Source of the DNA: an uncultured Gammaproteobacteria bacterium
GTDB taxonomy: Bacteria > Pseudomonadota > Gammaproteobacteria > Steroidobacterales > Foliamicaceae
NCBI GenBank assembly: GCA_951828235.1
Contig: OX639965.1
Location: forward strand, 1,980,212 to 2,044,211
Direction of reading: 5' to 3'
DNA length: 64,000 nt
Positions 1 to 9,900 of this stretch are shown piece after piece; the stretch's first letter is position 1, and each line of letters opens with the position of its first letter. Below the pieces are notes generated by a model. The model was not told where the DNA came from and made no database searches. It saw nothing but the letters and a program-made list of their open reading frames with translations. A program made the position numbers and the translations under genes.

Positions 1-230
1 GGAATCCGCTCACATTGGGAAATCCGCGACGGGCGGGCCGTCTCCGCGAGGGCCCCAAATGAACGCTGACCAGGCGCCCGTGACGGAAAAGGGAAAAACT
101 GGTCAAAACGGGGGATTTTCGAGCTTGGCGCAGCGTCGGTTCTGTTTAATTCTTGCGCAGACCAGTACAACAAGCCCACCAAGGCCGCGCAGCGCGAGCC
201 GGGCGTTGAGAGTCCCGCAAGGAGCCTCCC
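1..230. other. Window edge / hfq leader, no gene recognised
   Basis: In related genomes miaA usually precedes hfq, but the short stop-terminated frames at the left edge do not give a tail I can recognise as MiaA. A purine-rich ribosome binding site (AAGGAG, 220-226) sits just before the hfq ATG at 231. An open frame starting at 59 overlaps hfq and has no recognisable domain, so it was not called. Confidence 0.4.
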
Positions 231-503
231 ATGGAAAGCCGCCAAGATTTGCAGAATCGGTTTCTGAACGTACTTCGCCGGCGCCGGGCGCGTGTTTACG
301 TGTTCCTGGTGAACGGAATCAAGCTCAAGGGCGTGATTGGAGGCTTTGATATGTTTGTAATCCTGCTGCACAATGGCGTAAGTCAGATCGTGTACAAGCA
401 CGCCATATCCGCCATCGTCCCCGTTCGCCAGCAAGACTTGGAAAGCGTTCTGCGCGACGAGACGGCGGAGGGCCTGGGTTCGTTTGATCGAGAACCTGAC
501 TGA
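231..503 (+). CDS. hfq: RNA chaperone Hfq
   Basis: Hfq is the hexameric Sm-like RNA chaperone that pairs small RNAs with mRNAs in the cytoplasm. The 90-residue product carries the Sm1 segment with VNGIKLKG and the Sm2 signature [11 protein letters not shown] (about residues 55-65), both diagnostic. [11 protein letters not shown] replaces the E. coli FDQFVILLKN. The C-terminal tail is short (about 20 residues) and lacks the long disordered tail of enterobacterial Hfq. The ATG at 231 has a good AAGGAG site. The gene overlaps hflX by 20 bp, the usual hfq-hflX operon arrangement. Oddity: an Arg-rich stretch (RRRRARV) lies in the N-terminal helix region, which could strengthen RNA contacts (inference). 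Confidence 0.97.
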   Translation: MESRQDLQNRFLNVLRRRRARVYVFLVNGIKLKGVIGGFDMFVILLHNGVSQIVYKHAISAIVPVRQQDLESVLRDETAEGLGSFDREPD

Positions 504-1728
504 CGAAAGGGCCATCCTGCTGGTGCCCGCCGGCGACGACGCCCGAAGAAAGGAATTCGAGTCGCTGGCGGCTTCGGCTGGCGCCGGGGTCGCGGGCACG
601 GTAACCGTAAGTCTGCGCCGGCCCGATCCACGCACCCTGATCCGAAGCGGCAAGCTCGAGGAACTCCGGCTCAGGTGTGCGGAACTCGCGCCTGCGCTGA
701 TGGTCGTGGACTTCGCGCTGAGTCCTTCGCAGGAACGGAACCTTCAGCGCTCGCTGAACTGCCGGGTTGTGGACCGCACCAGCCTGATCCTCGACATCTT
801 CGCCCTGCGGGCGCGCAGCCGGGAAGGCAAGCTGCAGGTGGAGCTGGCCCAGCTCAGGCACCTGTCCACCCGGCTGGTCGGCGGCTGGACCCACCTCGAG
901 AGGCAAAAGGGAGGTATCGGGCTGCGCGGGCCCGGCGAAACTCAGCTGGAAACCGACCGCCGCCTGGTGTCCCGGCGAATCCGGCACCTGGAAACGGAGC
1001 TTGAGGGCGTTATGGCGCGCCGTCGCCTGGGCCGCGCCCGCCGCAAACGCTCCGACTCCGCTCTAGTTTCTCTGGCGGGCTACACCAATGTCGGCAAGTC
1101 GACGCTGTTCAACCGGCTCGCCGGCGCCGCCGTAACCGCCCATGACCGCCCCTTCGACACCCTGGATCCCACCATACGCCGGATTTCGCTGCCCAACGGC
1201 CAGGAGGTACTGCTCTCCGATACGGTGGGCTTTATCCGCGACCTGCCGCACGAACTCATCGCGGCATTCAACTCGACCCTGGAGGAGATCGCCTCGGCGG
1301 ACCTGATCCTGCATGTGATCGACGTTTCGGCCCCCGATCAGATGGAGCGCATAGACGAAGTGGAGCGGGTGCTTGACGAAATCGGTGCGGCGGACACGCC
1401 GATGCTCCGCGTCTTCAACAAGGCGGATATAATTCCCGGTGGGCTGCGGACAGTCGATGACGACTGCGGCGCGGCCTCGATTTCGGCGCTCAGCGGCGCC
1501 GGCGTGGAAAAGTTGCTTGCAAGGGTTGCACAGCGTTTGTCGGCTGGGCGGTTGCGCCGCACAGTTCGGCTAGACGCCGGTCAGGGACGCCTCAGGGCAA
1601 TGCTCTATCGCCGTGGCCGCGTACTCCGCGAACGACTTTTGCCCGGCGGAGGCTGGACATTGGACTTGGAAATGACACACCGGGCTTATGAAAAACTGGC
1701 CAGCCGCGAGGACATCGGCGCGGCCTGA
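484..1728 (+). CDS. hflX: GTPase HflX, ribosome-associated
   Basis: HflX is a GTPase that binds the 50S subunit and splits or rescues stalled 70S ribosomes. The 414-residue protein has the HflX N-terminal domain, the family signature [18 protein letters not shown] (about 143-160), the P-loop GYTNVGKST (about 199-207), a DTVGF switch II and an NKAD G4 motif. The chosen start is TTG at 484, inside the 3' end of hfq. It gives a product of normal length beginning directly with the conserved N-terminal region, and no ATG offers a better alternative. Overlap with hfq implies translational coupling. hflK follows after 44 bp. Confidence 0.95.
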   Translation: MIENLTDERAILLVPAGDDARRKEFESLAASAGAGVAGTVTVSLRRPDPRTLIRSGKLEELRLRCAELAPALMVVDFALSPSQERNLQRSLNCRVVDRTSLILDIFALRARSREGKLQVELAQLRHLSTRLVGGWTHLERQKGGIGLRGPGETQLETDRRLVSRRIRHLETELEGVMARRRLGRARRKRSDSALVSLAGYTNVGKSTLFNRLAGAAVTAHDRPFDTLDPTIRRISLPNGQEVLLSDTVGFIRDLPHELIAAFNSTLEEIASADLILHVIDVSAPDQMERIDEVERVLDEIGAADTPMLRVFNKADIIPGGLRTVDDDCGAASISALSGAGVEKLLARVAQRLSAGRLRRTVRLDAGQGRLRAMLYRRGRVLRERLLPGGGWTLDLEMTHRAYEKLASREDIGAA

Positions 1729-1772
1729 TTTCACCGGGCCCATGCTTACGGGCACAACACGGATAATTTGAT

Positions 1773-2870
1773 ATGGCTTGGAACGAACCGGGCGGTGGTA
1801 ACGGTTCATGGAATCGGGACGGCCGCCAGCAACCTGATCTTGAAGACGTCGTTCGCGACACACTGAAGAAATTCTTCGGCGGAATCGGCGGCGGCGGCGG
1901 TAAGCGGTCTTTTCGGCGGACGCTGACCTGGGCGGTCGCAGTCCTGGCGGTGTTTTGGGCCCTTACCGGACTCTATCGCGTCGATGAAGCCGAGCGGGCG
2001 GTGGTGCTGCTGTTCGGCGAACATACGAGAACCATGGGGGCCGGACTGCGTTGGCACATGCCCTGGCCCATCGAATCCGTGGAAAAGGTGAACGTATCGT
2101 CGGTCAACAATTTCAGCCAGGAGACCCGCATGCTCACCGCCGACGAGAACATCGTGGTCGTGGACCTGGTGGTTCAGTACCAGCGCAGTGACCCCGAAGA
2201 TTACCTTTTCAATGTGCGCGACCCGGAAGAAACGATCGGCGATGTGAGCGAAAGCGCCATCCGCGAGATCATCGGCAAGAACCAGATGGATTACATCCTG
2301 GGCGAAGGGCGTGGCGATATTGCCCAGCGCACCGAGGACCTGATCCAGGCGACGCTGGACGACTACAAGACGGGGATCGGGGTGACCCAGGTGAACCTGC
2401 GCGACGCCAACTACCCGCAACAGGTGGAAGCGGCGGTGCAGGACGCCATCAAGGCGCGCGAGGACAAGGAACGGCTGGCTTTCGAAGCCCAGGCCTACGC
2501 CAACGACGTGGTGCCCAAGGCGCGCGGTGAAGCGTCCCGGCGGTTGCAGGACGCGGAGGCCTACAAGGCCCGCGTTGTCGCCGATGCCGAGGGCGAGGCA
2601 CAGCGCTTCGTGAAGCTGCTGGCGGAATACACGAAAGCGCCGGAAGTTACCCGTGAGCGTCTCTACATCGAGGCCCTGGAGGCATTCTTCGGCGGCGCCA
2701 ACAAGGTACTGCTGGAGGCCGAGGGCAGCGGCAATCTGCTGTATTTGCCGGTGGATGAACTCATGAAACGCGGAAGCGCGGGGCAGGCCAGCGGCAATCT
2801 GTCCGAACGGGAATCAACGGCAACGGAAATGGAAGACGCGCGCGTGCGCAGGGGAGGTTCGGGATCATGA
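1773..2870 (+). CDS. hflK: FtsH modulator HflK (SPFH/band-7 protein)
   Basis: HflK and HflC form the inner-membrane SPFH cage that surrounds and modulates the FtsH protease. The 365-residue product begins with a Gly-rich cytoplasmic segment, has one membrane span (about 51-68), then the band-7/SPFH domain starting near VDEAERAVVLLFGEHT and a charged coiled-coil region around 215-280 rich in Ala, Glu and Lys. Its length is slightly below E. coli HflK (419). Its stop overlaps the start of hflC by four bases (ATGA), typical of a co-translated pair. Confidence 0.95.
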   Translation: MAWNEPGGGNGSWNRDGRQQPDLEDVVRDTLKKFFGGIGGGGGKRSFRRTLTWAVAVLAVFWALTGLYRVDEAERAVVLLFGEHTRTMGAGLRWHMPWPIESVEKVNVSSVNNFSQETRMLTADENIVVVDLVVQYQRSDPEDYLFNVRDPEETIGDVSESAIREIIGKNQMDYILGEGRGDIAQRTEDLIQATLDDYKTGIGVTQVNLRDANYPQQVEAAVQDAIKAREDKERLAFEAQAYANDVVPKARGEASRRLQDAEAYKARVVADAEGEAQRFVKLLAEYTKAPEVTRERLYIEALEAFFGGANKVLLEAEGSGNLLYLPVDELMKRGSAGQASGNLSERESTATEMEDARVRRGGSGS

Positions 2871-3736
2871 AATTGAAGGCCTTGTTGCCACTGGCGGTGC
2901 TGGCCGTCATCCTGCTGAACGCCAGCCTTTTCGTAGTCGACGAACGCGAATACGCGGTCCGGTTCCGATTCGGCGAGATCATTCAGACCTATTCCGACGC
3001 GGGGTTGTACGTCAAGCTGCCCGTCGTCAACAATGTCGAGGTCTACCCGGACCGGATTCTCACCATCAACAATCCGCAGGAACCGTTCCTGACAGCGGAA
3101 AAGAAGAACCTGCTGGTGGATTTCTTCGTCAAGTGGCGCATCGTGGACATCGGCACCTACTACACCTCCAACGACGGCGGCAACGAGCTTCGCGCCCGGC
3201 AGCGCCTGCTGGAGATCATCAAGGACGACATCCGCGCCGAGTTCGCCAAACGCACCGTGCCGGAAGTAGTTTCGGCCGAACGCCGGGAACTGATGTTCGA
3301 CATGCTGAACAATGCCCGCAACGCCGCCACCACGCTGGGCATCCATGTCGTTGACGTGCGTGTAAAGCGCATCGAGTTCCGCGAGGAAGTCAGCGAATCG
3401 GTGTTTCAGCGGATGCGCCAGGAGCGTGCCCGCGTGGCCTCGGAGTTGCGCGCGGAGGGCGCTGAGACGGCTGAGCAGATTCGCGCCGATGCCGACCGGC
3501 AACGCACCGTGATCCTGGCCGAGGCCTACCGGGATGCCGAGATCACTCGCGGCGAGGGCGACGCGACGGCGGCAGGGACCTACGCCGATGCTTACAACAG
3601 GGATCGGGAGTTCTATTCCTTCTACCGCAGCATCAACGCGTACCGCAATTCCTTCGGCAACGGCGGCGACCTGCTGGTGCTGGACAGCAAAAGCGATTTC
3701 TTCCGGTACTTGAACGAGTCGGAAAGCACGAGATAG
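2867..3736 (+). CDS. hflC: FtsH modulator HflC (SPFH/band-7 protein)
   Basis: HflC is the partner of HflK in the FtsH-regulating membrane complex. The 289-residue product has an N-terminal membrane anchor (about 6-23), the band-7 entry motif VVDEREYAVRFRFGEI, and a helical C-terminal half containing RADADRQRTVILAEAYRDAE, the characteristic SPFH coiled coil. The start codon overlaps the hflK stop. Downstream, 87 bp separate it from purA. They contain a small GATCC/GGATC hairpin (near 3748-3762) without a U tract, so a terminator is not convincing. Confidence 0.95.
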   Translation: MKLKALLPLAVLAVILLNASLFVVDEREYAVRFRFGEIIQTYSDAGLYVKLPVVNNVEVYPDRILTINNPQEPFLTAEKKNLLVDFFVKWRIVDIGTYYTSNDGGNELRARQRLLEIIKDDIRAEFAKRTVPEVVSAERRELMFDMLNNARNAATTLGIHVVDVRVKRIEFREEVSESVFQRMRQERARVASELRAEGAETAEQIRADADRQRTVILAEAYRDAEITRGEGDATAAGTYADAYNRDREFYSFYRSINAYRNSFGNGGDLLVLDSKSDFFRYLNESESTR

Positions 3737-3823
3737 CACTGCCCGCTGATCCTGAAAGGATCGAGAATGTGAATGTTCTCTGCTTTCTTCGCGCCGTCGG
3801 CGCTCGCGCGTATGCGCTGAAGA

Positions 3824-5143
3824 ATGACTGATTTCCGGGACCAGACAACAGCCCGCGGCATTGTCCTGATCGGCGCCCAATGGGGCGACGAAGGCAAGGG
3901 CAAGGTGGTGGATCTGCTGGCCGGCCGCTGCGATGCGGTGGTTCGTTTCCAGGGCGGCCACAATGCCGGGCACACGGTAATCCACGATGGCGAGACGATG
4001 GTGCTGCACCTGCTGCCCAGCGGAATCCTCAATCCGGGCGTGGAATGCCTGATCGGGAACGGCGTGGCGCTGTACCTGCCCCAGTTCTTCAAGGAACTTG
4101 AGTCGATCAGGCAGCGCGGCGTCGATCCGGCCGGCCGGCTGTACGTGAGCCCGGACTGTCCCCTGATTTTTCCTTCGCACATGGCCCTGGACCAGGCGCG
4201 GGAACGGCATGCCGGCCGCGGGCGCATAGGGACGACCGGCCGCGGGATCGGTCCCGCGTACGAGGACAAGGCGGCGCGACGCGCGGTTCGCGCGGGCGAG
4301 CTGTTTGCGCCGCGGGCGTTTCGCCGGCGACTGGCAGCGGCCCTTGATCTGCACAATTTCATGCTGGAGAAGTACTACGGGGCCGAGCCGGTGAACCCGA
4401 AACGGGTGGCGGACGAATGGCTGGCGATGGCCGACGAATTGCGCCCCCTGGTTGCCGACGTTGCCGCGCGCCTGGAAACGCTGGAAACCGAGGGCAGGGC
4501 GGTGCTGTTCGAAGGCGCGCAGGGCGTAATGCTGGATATCGACCACGGCACGTATCCCTATGTGACTTCCTCCAGCACCGTGGCGGCCGGAGCCCTGGCC
4601 GGCTCAGGCGCCCACCTGGCGCAACTCAGAGAAGTCGTAGGCGTCGTAAAGGCTTACACCACGAGGGTAGGCGAAGGGCCTTTCCCGACGGAACTGCAGG
4701 ATGAGGTGGGCCGGCGCCTTGCCAGGGAGGGCGCCGAATGGGGCGCGACCACCGGGCGTGCGCGCCGATGCGGCTGGTTCGACGCCGTGGCGGTGCGCGG
4801 GGCCGCCCAGCGGGGCTCGATCGGCAGCCTTTGCATTACCAAGCTGGACGTGCTCGATGGAGTGGACCCGCTGAGGATCTGCACGGGGTACCAGGTGGAC
4901 GGCGGTAAGACCGACGTGCGCCCGGCGCTCATGAACCGCTACGCGGAATGCGTGCCTTGCTACGAGCAGATGGACGGGTGGGGCGGTTCAACCCGCGGCG
5001 TCACCCGCTGGGAGGATCTGCCCCAGGGCGCGCGCGCCTACATTGAGAGGCTGGAAGCGCTGGTGGGTCTGGAAGCCTGCATCGTGTCCACCGGACCGGC
5101 GCGCGAAGAAACGATCATTCGCCGTCATCCCTTCGATTCCTGA
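3824..5143 (+). CDS. purA: Adenylosuccinate synthetase
   Basis: PurA joins IMP and aspartate using GTP to make adenylosuccinate, the first committed step to AMP, in the cytosol. The 439-residue sequence has the GTP-binding loop GAQWGDEGKGK (about 17-27), the following QGGHNAGHT segment with the catalytic His, GTTGRGIGPAYEDK, and the C-terminal TGRARRCGWFDAV. Full length and collinear with the family. It follows hflC as in many gammaproteobacteria. Its 3' end faces the minus-strand tRNA-Leu gene. Confidence 0.97.
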   Translation: MTDFRDQTTARGIVLIGAQWGDEGKGKVVDLLAGRCDAVVRFQGGHNAGHTVIHDGETMVLHLLPSGILNPGVECLIGNGVALYLPQFFKELESIRQRGVDPAGRLYVSPDCPLIFPSHMALDQARERHAGRGRIGTTGRGIGPAYEDKAARRAVRAGELFAPRAFRRRLAAALDLHNFMLEKYYGAEPVNPKRVADEWLAMADELRPLVADVAARLETLETEGRAVLFEGAQGVMLDIDHGTYPYVTSSSTVAAGALAGSGAHLAQLREVVGVVKAYTTRVGEGPFPTELQDEVGRRLAREGAEWGATTGRARRCGWFDAVAVRGAAQRGSIGSLCITKLDVLDGVDPLRICTGYQVDGGKTDVRPALMNRYAECVPCYEQMDGWGGSTRGVTRWEDLPQGARAYIERLEALVGLEACIVSTGPAREETIIRRHPFDS

Positions 5144-5228
5144 GTGATCGGTTCAGCTCCGGCTGACCCACTCGCCCCCTATAGTTCGGCTGTAACCCCG
5201 AAACGATGCGGTCAGGGTCCTTGCGAGT

Positions 5229-5315
5229 TGGTGCCGAGAAGAGGACTCGAACCTCCACGGGGTTACCCCCACTGGCACCTGAAGCCAGCGCGTCTGCCAA
5301 TTCCGCCACCTCGGC
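5229..5315 (-). tRNA. tRNA-Leu, anticodon CAG, CCA encoded
   Basis: On the minus strand the 87-nt sequence starts GCCGAGGTGGCGGAATTGGC and ends TTCTCGGCACCA. The acceptor arm pairs GCCGAGG with the 3' strand ending in CTCGGC. The anticodon arm is CTGGC-TTCAGGT-GCCAG, giving anticodon CAG. A long variable arm GGGGGTAACCCC marks a class II tRNA, and the T loop GGTTCGAGTCC is present. The encoded CCA is seen directly. It lies between the convergent purA and the divergent RNase R gene. Confidence 0.96.
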
Positions 5316-5385
5316 ACGATGTTGCCTTGCGAACCCGGCGCGGCAGTCTGCCGCGGGGGCGCCAAGGCGCTTGGAACAGGGCGAA

Positions 5386-5414
5386 ATTCTGCGTTTTGCC
5401 GCCTCATATGTCAA
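5386..5414 (-). promoter_or_regulatory. Probable sigma-70 promoter of tRNA-Leu
   Basis: Read on the minus strand there is a perfect TTGACA (-35, 5409-5414), a 17-nt spacer and CAGAAT (-10, 5386-5391). This predicts a start near 5379, about 64 nt before the mature 5' end of the tRNA. The leader between them contains a GCGGCAG/CTGCCGC hairpin. The promoter lies just upstream of, and divergent from, the RNase R start codon. Confidence 0.6.
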
Positions 5415-5439
5415 TGATTCAATGCGATGATTCCGTCCG

Positions 5440-6930
5440 ATGCCTTCGCTGATTGAGCAGCGCGTCATCTCCGAGGCCGGGCTTCGGGCAACGTGGCCCG
5501 GCCGGGTCCGCAGACGCGCGAACGGGATCACTTCGCGTCCGCCAACCGCGGGCAAACGTAAGGACTTGCGCTCGGTCCCGCTGGTTACGATCGACGGCGC
5601 CACCGCCCGGGACTTCGACGATGCCGTGTTTGCGGAGCCGCACGGTGACGGATGGCGGGTCATCGTGGCCATCGCCGACGTTTCGCACTACGTACGGCCC
5701 GGCGATCCGATAGACCGGGAAGCCGAGCAGCGCGCTGTTTCGGTGTATTTTCCCGGCAGCGTTCTTCCCATGCTGCCGGAGGTGCTTTCCAACGATCTCT
5801 GTTCTCTCAAGCCGGGCGTGGACCGCCTGTGCCTGGCCTGCGAGATGCGTCTCGATTCCCGCGGGAATCTGAAGAAGTGGAAGTTCTTCCGCGCCGTCAT
5901 GCGGTCGGCGGCCAGGCTTACGTATTCGGGCGTTCACGCCGCGATCGAGGCAGGCAATGCGAAGGCGCGCCGCGAGCTGGGGGCGCTGCTGGAACCGGTG
6001 GAGCAGCTTTACGCGGTATGGCGCCTGCTGGCCGCGGCCCGCGGCCGCCGCGGGGCGCTGGACGTGGACCTTCCGGAAACCCGGGTGCGCCTGGGACCGA
6101 ACGGCGAAGCGCAATCGATGGAGCGGTCCGAACGTTACAACGCCCACAGGGTGATCGAGGAATTGATGATCACGGCCAACGTCGCCACCGCCCGATTCCT
6201 GGGACGGGCCCGCATGCCGGCGTTGTACCGCGTGCATTCACCGCCCGACGCCGACGGATTCGAAGAGCTTCGCTACCTGTTCGCGGGCGTGGGACATTCG
6301 CTTTCCGAAGCGGCAGGCCGAAATCCGGATGAGATCAATACGGCACTGCGGGCGCTCAGGGTTCAGCCCGCCTATGAAACAATCGCCGTCGCCACGCTCA
6401 GGTGCATGCAGCAGGCCTGTTACCAGCCGGCTAATGTCGGCCACTATGGCCTGGCCCTGAAGTCCTACACCCACTTCACTTCGCCGATTCGCCGCTATCC
6501 CGACCTGCTTGCGCATCGCGCAATCAAGCACCTGATCGACGGCGGGCGCGGGGAAGCCGCTCCGCTGCGCGGCAATGAACTGGCGCGAATGGGCCTCGCC
6601 TGTTCGGAAAGGGAGCGCCTGGCGGAAAAAGCCATGCGTGCGGCGGTAAAGACCTACAAGATTCGGTATCTGTCGCGCTGCCTTGGCGATACGCTCGACG
6701 CCGTCGTGTCGCACGCCACCGGCAAGGGCCTGTTCGTTCAGGTGACCGAGGTCGGCCTGAATGGAATGATCCCGCGCTGGCGCCTGCCGTCAGGGCGAGG
6801 CCGTGGCCGCACGCGCGACAGGCAGCGGGCGCAACGCCTGTTCGGTTTTACTCCGGGGCAGCCGGTATCGGTGCGGGTTGCCAGGGTCGACGAGGATCGA
6901 GGCCACCTCGACCTCGATCTGCTTTCCTGA
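5440..6930 (+). CDS. rnr: RNase R/RNase II-family exoribonuclease lacking N-terminal cold-shock domains
   Basis: This is a processive 3'-5' exoribonuclease of the RNB family. The catalytic signature TIDGATARDFDDAVF keeps all four metal-binding Asp (D52, D58, D60, D61). The RNB domain runs to about residue 390 and includes SYTHFTSPIRRYPDLLAHR, and an S1 domain (about 412-496) closes the protein. At 496 residues it is some 250-300 shorter than typical RNase R: the N-terminal helix-turn-helix and both cold-shock domains are missing, and there is no Lys-rich tail. An in-frame TGA at 5428-5430 lies 9 bp before the ATG, so the frame cannot be extended. Position after purA is that of rnr. Whether it is a functional short form or a 5'-truncated gene is open. 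Confidence 0.85.
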   Translation: MPSLIEQRVISEAGLRATWPGRVRRRANGITSRPPTAGKRKDLRSVPLVTIDGATARDFDDAVFAEPHGDGWRVIVAIADVSHYVRPGDPIDREAEQRAVSVYFPGSVLPMLPEVLSNDLCSLKPGVDRLCLACEMRLDSRGNLKKWKFFRAVMRSAARLTYSGVHAAIEAGNAKARRELGALLEPVEQLYAVWRLLAAARGRRGALDVDLPETRVRLGPNGEAQSMERSERYNAHRVIEELMITANVATARFLGRARMPALYRVHSPPDADGFEELRYLFAGVGHSLSEAAGRNPDEINTALRALRVQPAYETIAVATLRCMQQACYQPANVGHYGLALKSYTHFTSPIRRYPDLLAHRAIKHLIDGGRGEAAPLRGNELARMGLACSERERLAEKAMRAAVKTYKIRYLSRCLGDTLDAVVSHATGKGLFVQVTEVGLNGMIPRWRLPSGRGRGRTRDRQRAQRLFGFTPGQPVSVRVARVDEDRGHLDLDLLS

Positions 6931-6994
6931 GGTAGAACACCAGCTCTTGAATTCGGCCGCCCCAGGTCATGCGGGCGGGTTTTATACTCAGCGT

Positions 6995-9900
6995 ATGCCG
7001 CGCAGTTCATGCATAAGCAGAGTCCGCAGTCTGGGAATTCGCACTGCTCTGTGCATTGTTGCCGCCGTCATTGCAGGCGCGGCCTATGCAGCACCGCCTC
7101 TCAAAATCACACAAATCTCGATCGCAGACAGCCAGATCCTGATCGAATTCAATCGCCCCGTCGTCCCCCTGGGGCGCATGGAACGCAAAGCCAGGGAACT
7201 GCCGGTAACGATCACGCCGGAAGTGACCTGCCACTGGCGTTGGGTCAGCACGCAGGCGCTGGCCTGCAACCTGGACGCAAAGGAATATCTCAAGCCCGCG
7301 CGGGAGTATGTCGTTACCGTGGAACCGGGCATTCAAGCAATGGACGGGGCCACGATAGGCGAGACGGTTACCCGGTCGCGGGTTACGGAATTGCCGCAGG
7401 TATCCTCGGCATGGTTGAGGACGTGGATGCAGCCGGGCGTGCCGGTGTTCCGCACTCGGTTCAATCAACCCGTCACGCGAGACTCCGTTGAGTCCAGCCT
7501 GTATTTTGAGGTTGCCGGTCTTGCCGACCCGGCGCCCGTTGTCGCCGAACCGGATCCGGACGACCGTCGCCCGCCTGTTTACCCGGAGTCGGTTGATCCA
7601 GCGACGGCCACCAGTGGGCAGGAGGCGCGCGATGTCTGGTGGGTAAAGCCCGCCACGCAACTACCTCCCGGGCGAGCCGCGGTCCTGAATGCGCATGCCG
7701 GACTGGTATCGGCGCTCGGTCCCATGCCCGGGCGGGAACGCGGCAACCTGGGTCGCGCGGTCACTTTCGACGCATTCCGGTTTGAGGGCGTGAGCTGCGA
7801 GAACAATGCTGACCAACGCATTCGCTACCTGCCCGATGGCTCGACCGTTCGCGTATTGCGGGATTCGGGCCGGGACGGACTATGGTACGAAAGGCTGGTG
7901 CCGGTAACGAAAGAGCAGGCGCGGTGCAATCCGCTGGCGAGCGTGTCGCTCACCTTCTCGACCCCGGTTCTGCCGTCGCAGATAGCGCGTGGCGTGAGTT
8001 TCGCGCCCGGCCTGGCCGGCAAGCGCGAAGACTATGATCCGTGGGCGCAAGTGCGCGATTACTCCCGCCTCGGATGGCGGGACGGCTCGCGGAAAGCCGA
8101 TGTCAACCTGCCGGAACGATTGCAGGCGTTCCAGGAATACCGCGTAGCCAGTCTGTTGCCGGGAGCCGCAGACCCTGATTTGCCGACCCGCATTCGTGAC
8201 GAGTTCGGCCGGCCGCTTGCCGGCGGCTTCGATGTCACGTTCATGACCAATCACCGCAAACCGGACTACAAGCTGCTGCACGGCGACGCCGTGCTCGAAT
8301 CCGGCGTGGACAGCGAGGTTCCCCTGTACGTCACCAACCTTGAGGAAGTACGGCTCCGATACCGCCTGCTGAACCGGGACGGGGGGCGGACCGGGCTTGC
8401 GCAAGTCATCGAGCCGCCTGAGGCCGAGGACGTTGCTTTCGCCCTGCCGAGCGGCGTCCGGGAGATGATCCGGGCGGACAGCGGAGCCGTACTCGGCCGA
8501 ATACGCACCAGTCCCCGCACAAGAGCCGAGTCACCGGCCTGGGATTACTTCTGGCAGGTGACGCCGTACCAGGTCCATGTCAAGGCCGGTCACTACAACA
8601 CGCTGGTGTGGGTCACCCGTCTGAGTAACGGCAAACCGGTTCGGGGAGCGCAGGTATCGATAGTGCGTGGCGCTTTTGCCCGTGTGGTGGGCAGCCAGGT
8701 GACGCCGCGAGGGGTGGCCGAGCCGGTACGGACCAGCCGGCACGGCATCGCCACGCTTGCGGGAATGGAGAAGCTGGATCCGGCGCTCGAAACCTTGGGG
8801 TGGTGCAGGAGGCACGATTCTCGCTGCGAGCGCCTGTTTGTCCTTGTCGAGGGCCGCGAGGGAATGGCGCTGCTGCCGCTGGATCGGTCTTTTCTGGCCC
8901 GCACCGGCGAAGCTTCGCGCTGGCAGGTCTGGTCCCGCCAGCAGCGGCGTTACGGTCACGTCCGCGCATGGGGGACCACGGCCCAGGGCATTTACCGCGC
9001 CGGCGACACGATGCAATACAAGTTCTATGTGCGCGATCAGGATGTTCGCACGCTGGTGGCGCCCGAGACCGCCACCTACAAGCTGCAGATCCAGGACCCC
9101 ACCGGGAACACGGTGCACGAGATCAGGGACATCCGGCTCAACCGCTTCGGCGCCGCGCACGGCGAATACACCGTTCCCGAAACAGCCGTCATGGGTTGGT
9201 ACCGGTTCGTTCTAAGCGCCGATTTCACGGATTTTGAATGGCGCCCCATGCGGGTGCTGGTTACCGATTTCACGCCCGCTCCGTTTCGGGTCAGCAACGA
9301 GTTGAACGGCGACCTTTTCGGTCCCGGGGACACACTCTCGGTGGACACCTACGCCTCGCTGCACTCGGGCGGCGCGTACACGCAGGCGGAAGCGCGGGTG
9401 GTGGTCGATCTCCGCCGCAGGGGTTTCCGGTCCTCGCACCCGGAGGCGTCCACGTTCCGCTTCGATACCTCCACCCGGCCTGATCGCCTGCACGTTCACC
9501 AGGAGGTGGGCGACCTCGACGACGCGGGCGCCCATGCGTCCCGGGTGCAACTGCGCGCGGAAGGAATCGTTTATGGCCGGCTGCGGGCGGAAAGTGCGGT
9601 CCGCGATGACCGCGGCAAGTATGTGACCGCCACGGCCTTTGCGGATTTCTCGGCGGTGGACCGGCTGGTGGGCTTGCGCAAGGACCAGTGGGTTTTCCGG
9701 CAGAAAGAACCTGCGGAAGTGAGCTATATCGTGGTGGACGATTCCGGTGAGCCGGTGGCCGATACGGAAGTCCGGCTGCGCATCGAGCGGCAGGTACGCA
9801 AGGTCGCGCAGGTCAGGGGTGCGGGGAACGCCTATCTGCCGCGGTTCAGCGAGGAGTGGGTCGAGGCCGGCGAATGCGAAGGAATCCCGGAATACAAGGC

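Noticed and set aside
59..349. Plus-strand open frame overlapping hfq
   Set aside because: Low-complexity Pro/Arg/Ser composition, no domain, overlaps hfq in another frame.
2663..4546. Long minus-strand open frame across hflK, hflC and purA
   Set aside because: Antisense to three clear housekeeping genes; no family resemblance.
6803..6994. N-terminal extension of the A2M reading frame into the RNase R gene
   Set aside because: The Sec signal peptide starts at the ATG at 6995; the extension is shadow of the upstream gene.
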